This document shows, in pieces, positions 55,542 through 64,000 of a stretch of DNA of 64,000 nucleotides. The stretch comes from Linnemannia hyalina (Eukaryota; Mortierellomycota; Mortierellomycetes; Mortierellales; Mortierellaceae). A program made the translations under genes and the position numbers. The notes below the pieces were generated by a model. The model was not told the DNA's origin, did no database searches, and was given only the letters and a program-made list of their open reading frames with translations. Location: contig JAHRHY010000001.1 in assembly GCA_019671135.1 (NCBI GenBank), positions 186,001 through 250,000 of the forward strand. Direction: 5' to 3'. Position 1 is the first letter of the stretch. The number at the start of each line of letters is the position of its first letter.

Positions 55542-57064
55542 GCTGTTGTTATCGAGTTTGTTTCTCCCTTTGTATTCCTTTTTGTTTCTTTTCTACTTCT
55601 TCGCTCATTTATGTATTCTAGACATTTTATTTTCACTTACTCTATCTACATCCCACTCTCATCTGCAAGGCATATCCATCTTCATTGTCACTCTCGCATC
55701 CCACTCTTTTCTTTTTCGTTTAGTTTATGATTAAAAACAAGAACCAGGGGGGAATTGGGAGCCAAACAAAAAGATGATCTTCTCATGACAATCATGAACA
55801 TGAATGTACCTTGTGTATATTATCTAGCATGCGTTGTGTGTGACAAGGCACATCTGTCAAAGTGCTTGCCTTCTGTTGTTGTTTTTTGTCCCTTCAAGAT
55901 CTGTACTCAATCCACCCCTGCCCCCAACAATCAGCAAATAAAAAAAACATGTTTGTCATTCCTTTTACAAGATGACAGCGAGCACAGATCACTATATAAA
56001 TCAGAAAATGTCGACCGATCCATTGCTCTCCATTTGTTTGTATTGCGTCCACCCCCACAAACAAACAAACAAACAAGCAACAAACACGTTCAGTCCTTCA
56101 TCCCACATAACCCGCACACTAGAAGGAGAGGAGGGGTTCGTGAATTATTATTTTTCCGCAAGGCATGTGTCTCTTCATTAATGTGATCCATTTTCGGGGT
56201 ATAGTAATGCATGTTACAAGCTAAGAAACTAGGGGTCGTCCATCTCTAGCTTTTTCTTTTTTTCACGCCCAAAAACATGATGTAAAGGTCAAAACCACCA
56301 CCGCCAAGATCTAATTTCCACCGCTGCAGCCGTAGTATGATTGTCATTGTGGACAGATCCTTGTGTCGGCTGTGGCACAGGAACATTGTCAGGGAGAAGA
56401 ATTACTGGATTCGTCTTTTTGTTTTTCGTCTGTCTGTGATGATATGCAGGCTGTCGTCGATTCTTCTGCAATGACAAAGTGCCAACAACGCACTCAAGCC
56501 TGTCGACTCTAGCTTTGGTATTGATATCCTTTCTTGGCACAAGCGAAGACGTCAACGACAACGCAATTGCAAAGCGAGTGGTTGGTTGTTAAAGTTAGAA
56601 AAAAAGAACGAAACTATTTTTGGTTGATGAGAACGAAAGAGGCTGGCTCAGCTGGACTCGTTTTGCTCCGTTCGGGAAGCTGTCCATGTAGAAGAACAAA
56701 AAATAAAGAAAGGGCTCAGCTCTTCTTTCATTTCAAAGTGATCGTGAGTGGAAGACTGTCCAAAGTGGGCTTTGCTGGCGGCTGTAATCAAACAATAATC
56801 AATACATCGCTCGCCTCTACCTTTCCTTTCTTTCCTTCACTTTAGCTTTTTTTTCGCCACCACTTTTCCTCGTTTCCTTTCTTTCTTCTTCATCCTTCAT
56901 CCTTCATTTTCTCGCCACTCTCTTCCTCTCTCTTCACATCCCTTTACACTCCCAATCTCCCTATTCACAACCCTTATTCTGACGCCCATACTCATCCCTA
57001 CCCATCCAGCGCATACAACACCACACTACCAATCACACCCTCTCTCCCCCTTTCCTGGTCTGTT
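55542..57064. other. intergenic between RLP24 and PSD2
   Basis: RLP24 3' flank, AT-rich filler, and a pyrimidine-rich PSD2 promoter (56800-57060). A minus-strand frame at 56289-56600 has a hydrophobic start (RFAIALSLTSSLVP) and ends in RSWRWWF but lacks an ATG and any relative I recognise, so no gene is called. Confidence 0.45.
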
Positions 57065-60000
57065 ATGCTCGCGAGTGCACCCATGGCTTCTTCTTCCTCC
57101 CTCTCCTCCTCCCCTTCCACCAGCCGGCCGCAAACTCCCTTCAGACACAACCACAACCACCACCATCACCATTCCCATCACACTCACTCTCACACCACCT
57201 CTAGCAGCAGCAGCGATGACGAACATACCACAGTTGCAAAGATGCGCATCTTCATCTCCCGAGCTAAAGACCTTGCCAGCAGAGACAGGGTAAATCTCAT
57301 TTCTTACTTTTTTCCAAAGAAAAAAAAGGGCGAACTCAATTCGGAACGGACGAGAGGAGTGCGACCAGGAACAACAACAACAAAGTGAAAGACAATTGAG
57401 AAAGGCTGTTTTTGTTTTTGTTTTTCTTTCTCATCAGTTACATTGCCCCCTTTCCACACACATCACCTCACTCTTACAGAACATGTAAACATGTACATCA
57501 CCTTTTATTTTTGGCTGTGGTCAAACCTTACCAGTGACAGTCTACAGTCCACCGCCCTGGCTTTCACACGTCAAAGCAACGACATGGGGTATAAACAGCA
57601 GACCTTTTTTTTGTGTTGTTTTTTGTCTTGGGTGTCTGTCATGTTTAGTAGTGTGTCTCAAGACACTTTACTCTATTCTTACACCTTGATGATATGGCGA
57701 TGATGATAGTGATGATGATGATGATGGGGACTGATTGATGGTGTTAGTTGGTTCACTATCACTGTCTTAAACATTGTTGTTTTGTACAATTAATCCACTC
57801 CTAATTGATCAATTGAATTCTTTCTACAATAGAACGGATATTCGGACCCATATGTAAAGTTGACCGTTGGCGGACACAAGTTCACGACAAACGTGGTGCG
57901 CAAATCGCTCAACCCCGTCTGGGATGCCGCCTTTGACTTTGAGCTCGATGCCCAGTCGTTGCCCGATCAAGTCAGCCTCATGTTCTGGGATAAAGACCGC
58001 TGGGGACGGGATGACTACCTCGGCACAGTCTATATCCCCCTGCAGCCTGCCTCCCTCTGGGCCGACTCTGTGCCGAAACATTTCGACGACCAAGACAACC
58101 AGGCAAGTTGTTGTCAATTGACCAGCTGCAAAGCCTTTCATTATTTTGTGTTGATTGTTATCGTTTCTCCGACAGATACAGGCAATGCCTTGTTGAACGC
58201 CCGTCTTTCATTTGCCCTTCCTTCCTCCCTTGTTCCTCGGCTCTGTTTTGAAATAATTTCTTATCCCATGCATGCTGCAGCTTTGAATTGGGAAAGAAGG
58301 CAGACATACCAAACAAAAAAAGGTCAGGCCATGTCAGGCCATGCTCTCCAAAAGGAGCGCGAATATGAAATCTGAACACCATCCATTCAATGATCAAAAA
58401 CCCTTTTTTGGGCTCCATCGACCTTTTTTTTTTCTTTTTCTCTCCCCATTTGAGAGCCTGAAAGTAAAATAAGGACGCCTTTCCGGTCATTCTCTCACGA
58501 TCTAGTCCTCCCTCTCTTCTTTCCCCTTCCCGTTACTCCTCCACAACGTTCTTCATTATCTAACTATGTTGCCCACAAACTCGGCCTCTTTCATTCTTAC
58601 GCGCCATTTAGGCCCGCTGGTTCCCCCTCAAGTCAATTCCTGAAAAAAGGTTCTCCAGGATCACTGGTGAAGGTATACATATAAACAAAAGTGGCATTTC
58701 TACCAGATGCACATCAGTCAGATCAGCGATACTTACCCATTTGCTATTATCAAACTAGTGGAAGTCAAGTTTGGATTCATCGACATTGGCCTTGCTCCTT
58801 CACGCAAGACCTCATCTGTTGGTGAGATCGAGCGGATATGGACTAATCTCGTCAGTGGGCGCAACAAACTTGGACTCGGACAGCGAAAGGTCCACACTTC
58901 CGGCGACATTTCCGTCAACATGGCCGATATCCCCGTTGCAGTACGCGATGAGGATCCCTCCATGGGCTTGTCCGCCTTGCGACTTGACTCTCCTTCGCCA
59001 CCCCCCACCGGTGCTTTGACTGCATCCTCTTCAGCATCCTCCACCCTCTCTTCCCTCAGCTCGACTAACAATCTGCGTGGCGTCGTATTTATGGAGATTG
59101 TCTCCGCCAGCAATCTCCCCAGGACTCACAATGTGACAAGGACAGGATTCGACATGGATCCCTTTGTTGTCATCTCGTTTGGAAAGTGCATCTTCCGGAC
59201 GCGAGTCATTCGACACAACCTCAACCCAACCTGGCGTGGAAAGCTGATGTTCAGAGTCCATCATGGTGAGGATAACTTCAAGATCAAGTACTCGGTCCAC
59301 GACTGGGATAAGCTGAGCGGAAACGACTATATCGGCATGACAACCATGGACATCGAGACCCTTATCAACGCATCACAAGGACAGGAGGCCGACTCATTGT
59401 TGACACCCCAGATCGGTACTTTCGAGGCGAAGGAGGCCGTCGACCAGGACATGAAGGAGTACATTCTCAAGGTCGATTTGGCCGGCAATATCAAGGCGCC
59501 CGCCCAGCCCACAACACTCAAAGTCCATGCCAAGTTTGTGACCTACACCAATCTGCGGAAGCGATTCTGGCTGGGCTTGGTTAAGGCATTCGATGCGGAT
59601 CCTAAGACTGGTCTCTACAGCAAGGTACTGATCCAGGCCATGCTGGAGGGATTGGGGTCGACTCTCTCGAGTACGACAGTCGACAGCTTCTTCGCACCTT
59701 ACTCCAAGGACCCAGAGAAGGATGAGTTGACGTTTGATGAGCTCTTTGAGATTCTGGAGCGACAGGTCCGACTGGATGATAGCAAGCCCAACAAACGGCG
59801 TAGGCGCAGGATCCGCAAGTTTTGGTCAAGGAAGGCAAGCGCGGCCGCTCCCCAACAGAGCGCCCTTGTCGGATCAGAACAACCTGAGCAGACAGAACAT
59901 TTGCACCCCGAACAGCAACCAGATGAGAAGGACTCGACAGAAGACTCGTTGGGCGATGAAGATGAAGATGACTATGAGGAAGATAATGAGCTTTTCTTGC

Positions 60001-61488
60001 ATCTTACGCAGAACAAGATCCCGGATGAGGATCCTATCCCTCCAGCGGTCGAGATGGTGGAGCCAACAGAGGCTGACTTTGAGCCCCAGGTTTCGGAGGA
60101 CGAGTATGTGATCAGGATTTCGTCTTGCCCCATTTGCCGGGACCCCAGTCTGGGTTCCAAGCTGGAGACGGATGTGATCACTCACATTGCTGTCTGCTCG
60201 GGCAACGACGGCTTCAACCTCGACAAGCTGATCCTTGGCAACTTTGTTACTGCTGCCAACGCTCAGCGAAAGTGGATCACCAAAGTTGTCAAGACCCTCG
60301 GCTACGGGCGATACATCATCGGCAAGGTAAGACTATCAGCGCTTCATAAGTTCTTTGAGAGGTTGGCCGAAAATATGGATGTGTGTATGGGTCAGCGCAA
60401 CTAACCATGCATCATTTTTTTTCAAATCATAGAGCAATGCCAATATTATTGTACAGGACAGGACAACGGGACTGATGTTGGAAGAAAAGATCCCGACGTT
60501 TATTCGACTGGGAATCCGATTATTGTACAAGGGTCCCGCACAAAAGATCCGCGTCGGCAAGATCTTGGCCAACATGTCGCGGAAACAGGGGCTCAAGTTT
60601 GACGACCCGCGCTCGAAGCGGAACATTGAGCCATTCATCCGGTTCCACCACCTGGAGGCCCACATGGATGAAGTCCTTGAACCCGTCTCGAATTTCAAAT
60701 CGTTCAACGAATTCTTTTACAGGCGGTTAAAGTCTGATGCGCGGCAGTTGAGCAACCCTGGTGACGACCGTGTGGCTGTGAGTGTTGCGGACTGCAGGAT
60801 GACTTGTTTCCAGACCATCTCGGATGCTCAGCAGTTCTGGATCAAAGGCCGTCAGTTTACGGTGGCGAAACTCCTTGGTGGAGATGAGGCCCTGGCCAAG
60901 AAGTACGAGGGAGGAAGTCTTGCAATCTTCCGCCTCGCCCCTCAAGACTACCATCGGTACGTTGATTTTGTTTGTCATTTTGCCTTCCATATGTTTGTTC
61001 TTCGATCCTACGCTATGTTTCTCGATTATCGATTCAATCGACGTACTAATTGTTGTTCATTTGTTCATGTATGCTTGTTTCCCTCTGACAGATACCATAT
61101 ACCAGTGCGGGGAGTGTTGTCTGCACCAAAGTCGATTGATGGAGAGTACTTTACCGTGAACCCAATGTCTATCCGAAGCCACTTGGATGTCTATGGCGAG
61201 AACAAGCGCGTCATTTCCACCATCGAATCAAAGGAGTTTGGCACAGTCGCCTACTGTACCATAGGCGCAATGATGGTGGGCTCGATTGTGTTAACGAGCG
61301 AGGGTGGACAGACGGTTGAGCGGATGGAGGAACATGGATATTTCGCGTTTGGCGGATCGACGATTGTGTTGTTGTTTGAGCCCAATTCGATCCAGTTTGA
61401 TGAGGATCTTATCCGGTCGTCCAAGGAGCAGTTGGAGATGCTTGTTCGAGTGGGTATGCGTGTTGGTGTTTCCACACGAGTTGCCTAA
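57065..61488 (+). CDS. PSD2: phosphatidylserine decarboxylase, C2-C2-EF-hand-PSD type
   Basis: Six exons: 57065-57289, 57833-58102, 58612-58672, 58759-60326, 60433-60956, 61092-61488; 1014 residues. A Ser/His-rich N-terminus leads into a first C2 domain (MRIFISRAKDLASRDR, GYSDPYVKLTVGG, SLNPVWDAAFDFEL). The second C2 is at about 290-410 (LRGVVFMEIVSASNLPRT, DMDPFVVISFG, HNLNPTWRGKLMF). Next come an EF-hand-like stretch (DELTFDELFEILERQVR), an acidic linker, and the catalytic PSD domain from about 710 (KSFNEFFYRRLK, RGVLSAPKSIDGEYFTVNP, GYFAFGGSTIVLLF). The self-cleavage site that forms the pyruvoyl group is GGST, serine about 972. It makes phosphatidylethanolamine at Golgi/endosomal membranes in the yeast Psd2 manner. 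The intron after 58102 uses a GC donor (CAG-GCAAGT). A second in-frame ATG follows at 57083. Confidence 0.93.
58103..58611 (+). other. GC-AG intron of PSD2
   Basis: The exon ends DNQ (CAG) followed by GCAAGT, the consensus of the rare GC donor class. The acceptor is TTTAG at 58607-58611. Both flanking exons are in phase 0, and no GT donor nearby keeps the frame. Confidence 0.75.
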
Positions 61489-62452
61489 GGAGGTGTAGAT
61501 GGATAGATTTTGCTAATGTTTTCTTGTTCTTGTACTACATGGAGTCAAAGCAGTGCGCTTAACTCGTTCATATCATTCTTTATCATTCAAAATGTACAAT
61601 AATATTATTTCTTTCACACACACACACACACACACTCACTCACACTCACAACAGAACTCAAAACACTGCATTGACTTGCTGGAAGGTTATTTCTGACAGT
61701 CAACAGGAGAAAGGTTGTCAACAAGCAAGCTGAGAAGAAACAAGAAACAAAAAACAAAAAACAAAAAAACGATCGAGAAAAGTACAGGGCGGAGATTGGA
61801 GCATGTTTTTTTGACTTTGCTGGTTGTGTTTCGACATCTTGTCATCATGGCGTCCTTGGGCGGAACAGGGGATCCTGTTTTTATGGAGGACACCACCCAG
61901 GCTGAACTAAGATGAGCTGAGCAGAGATCTTGTTTGGATCTCCTCCTCCTTTTTTCGACCGCTGTCCTTTATCACATGGAAAGTGACAAGAGACGAAAGG
62001 GGGAGTGGAGAGGTTATGGATGCAGGCTGCTTTCGATCAAGATGTAATTGAAGCAGCAGCAAGCTGCACCAAGACACAGAAGATAAAAAAAAAGAGTAAC
62101 GCCCAAGGGAGAGCCAAGAGAGATGATGAGGTCACATGGTCGTTCTCTTTTTCTTGTCCCCTTTTCACCTTTTTCTTGCACACTTTACTTTCCTTCATTC
62201 GCTTTCTTCCTTACGCTTTTTCTTCTCCCCTCACCTTCGACTCTCACGCCTCTGTGCTGCCAACTCGCATCCCCACACCCAGCCTCTCCTATCATTCACA
62301 CCCCTCGCTTGAATCTTTCACATTCATTCATCCATCCTTTCTTACCTTACCACTCAAGAGATCAAATCACTCCTACTCAAGCCAACAGTAACCTACTAAC
62401 ACGCCAGAGTAGGCGCACCCTATACCCCCTCCACAGGCTTACTTCGTTCCAA
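61489..62452. other. intergenic between PSD2 and the right-edge gene
   Basis: PSD2 3' flank with a CA microsatellite (about 61615-61634), repeated AAAACAAA units (61740-61770), then a pyrimidine-rich promoter (62140-62350). No gene seen. Confidence 0.5.
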
Positions 62453-64000
62453 ATGGATACCCAGACCAACCAGTACCCAAACGCAGCACCTGCAGCAATC
62501 GACCCTCATGAGCAGCAACCTCCACCTCCCCACTCACAATCAACATCACCACCCTCACAACAACAATTGCTAAACAACGACCATCACCGCCACCGGCAAC
62601 AACAACACGAACAACAACAACAAGAACAACAAGAACACCAGAGACAACCGTGGTCGTTCATCAGTGCGCTCTCGATATCCCTCTACCAGTCGTTGTCCTT
62701 CTCGCGGTCGCCCTCGTTTGAAAGGACGCGGTATATTGCGTCAACCTGTACTTTTATTGCGATCATCTATCTCAGGACGTTGCATTGTCTGTTCTTTGGA
62801 ACGGGAGCTCTTTCTTGTGCCGTTCTTGGTAAGGAAACAAACCGTTATTGTTGCTTCTTGTTGGAGGAAGAGGAGTTTTGGTGGTAGAGTTGGAGAAAGA
62901 TGGGTGATGCGTCTTTGTCATCATACATATACCTTTTCTGGACAACAACAGAACAATACATCTGTCACTCGGATGTCCGAGAGGTACAAGGACAAGGCAA
63001 GGCAAAGGGGGTGCATGAGGCGCTTTTTCTTTGCTGCTTGCGCATTGGTCGGTCGTAACAAAACAAGAAACTTTCCCCCCCACACTACTGAAAGTACACA
63101 AAAACAGACAACTAAAATGGACACATGATCCCTGAGTTTGGACCCCATTTCATGCAACCATAAAAGTGAGGAGGGTAAGGGACACAGGGCGACGAAAGAA
63201 CAACACGACAACAGAATAACAGCCGGAGGTGAATCAGACGAGCAGACCGCCTTACAAAACATTACACCGAGCGCGGGGGGGCACAGAACCTCGTTTCAGA
63301 GATAATGAGCATTTTGTTCATGAATTGGACTACGACCTTGGTTCGCTATTTGAGTTTGCAGGATTTCGAAATAGTCATTTTTTATGACGCTGAACATGAT
63401 AAAACAAGTCGCAAAACTGGATATTTCGACAGGAGAAGGGACAGCGCATTGCGAAGTACTTGTGGGGAAGGCATGTCTTTCACTCGTTACATCATAAACC
63501 ATAGACGGGCGGGACGGAGGGACGGAACATATACTTCCGGTGCATGGGACACACAGGTGAATTCAGTTGCTCATTGAGTATTTGCTAACCCCGAACCTGA
63601 TTTTTGTTTTCTACCTTGACCATGACGCTAATATAGCAAAATGCCTGAAGCATATTATCCGGCAGCCAAGACCAAAACAGACAGGACGCGGATTGCAGGA
63701 GGAGGATGGGGAGGAGGAAGGGGAGGAGGACAAGGATATCTTGGAACCCACGCCTTGTCCACAAGCAGAGTCGTCATCGTCATCATCACAACCAGAATCG
63801 ACCTTTGGAGGACCCTCATCATCCACAGTCGCAGCTACAGCCACTACCACGACAACAACAACGATTACCCATATCATCATGCCATCACCGAATGCGTCAG
63901 GATCCACGTCAATGACAACCCAGGATTCGATGAACGACCCAATCCAGCGTGCAGGGTCTCCTACATTGTCACTGGCCCCTACAACGACTCTGCAGAAGGA
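62453..64000 (+). CDS. Q/P-rich single-pass membrane protein, C-terminally cut by the window edge
   Basis: Exon 1 is 62453-62828 and exon 2 runs from 63637 to the edge (donor GTAAGG, acceptor ATATAG, consistent phase), giving at least 246 residues. The N-terminus is disordered and rich in Pro, Gln and His. A hydrophobic segment at about 100-126 (STCTFIAIIYLRTLHCLFFG, continuing into SCAVLAKCLKHIIRQPRP) is a membrane anchor or hairpin followed by basic residues. A long acidic, Ser/Thr-rich tail then continues. A disordered N-terminus plus a membrane segment before a still unseen C-terminal domain would fit a Nem1-type phosphatase of the nuclear envelope/ER, but that is a guess from layout only. 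The 808-nt intron is long and could hide a further small exon. Confidence 0.65.

Overview
The window is nuclear DNA from a filamentous fungus. Genes are split by short GT-AG introns, the proteins are eukaryotic housekeeping proteins (eIF3d, uL18/RPL5, Rlp24, Pam18, Sco1, Qcr2), and there is a Ste11-type MAPKKK with SAM and Ras-association regions. Moderate intron density, Q/N/S-rich regulators, many F-box/LRR genes and an expanded 3CxxC zinc-finger family suggest an early-diverging fungus, most likely Mucoromycota/Mortierellomycotina. That placement is inference; no phylogeny could be run. All gene models below were built by hand from reading frames, splice sites and protein-family expectations.

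Layout. 1-24 kb: a P-loop kinase (+), two tandem F-box/LRR genes (-), an eight-exon MAPKKK (+), a long Q-rich SAP-domain regulator with a long leader (+), then SCO1 (-) divergent from QCR2 (+), followed by a mitochondrial RsfS/Atp25-like gene (-). Three neighbouring genes thus serve mitochondrial respiration or translation.

25.2-32.7 kb: an accessory array of seven 3CxxC-type zinc-finger copies, all on the minus strand. Six are intact and one is a multiply broken pseudogene. The zinc domain is conserved, but each copy has a different low-complexity N-terminus. This is the most unusual region of the window.

33.3-48 kb: RPL5 (+), 4 kb without recognisable genes, a pair of secreted-protein paralogues of unknown family (+), and a third copy on the minus strand with its middle deleted. 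After another gene-poor stretch comes PAM18/TIM14 (+), whose start codon sits alone on a 3-nt coding exon.

48-64 kb: eIF3d (-), a C2H2 zinc-finger factor (-), a 1.48-kb near-perfect inverted-repeat element inserted between that gene and RLP24 (+), then a C2/C2/EF-hand/PSD phosphatidylserine decarboxylase (+) with one GC-AG intron. A Q-rich membrane protein (+) runs off the right edge.

Gene-poor intervals hold microsatellites, A/T tracts and pyrimidine-rich promoter DNA. I saw no convincing tRNA, rRNA or CRISPR array.
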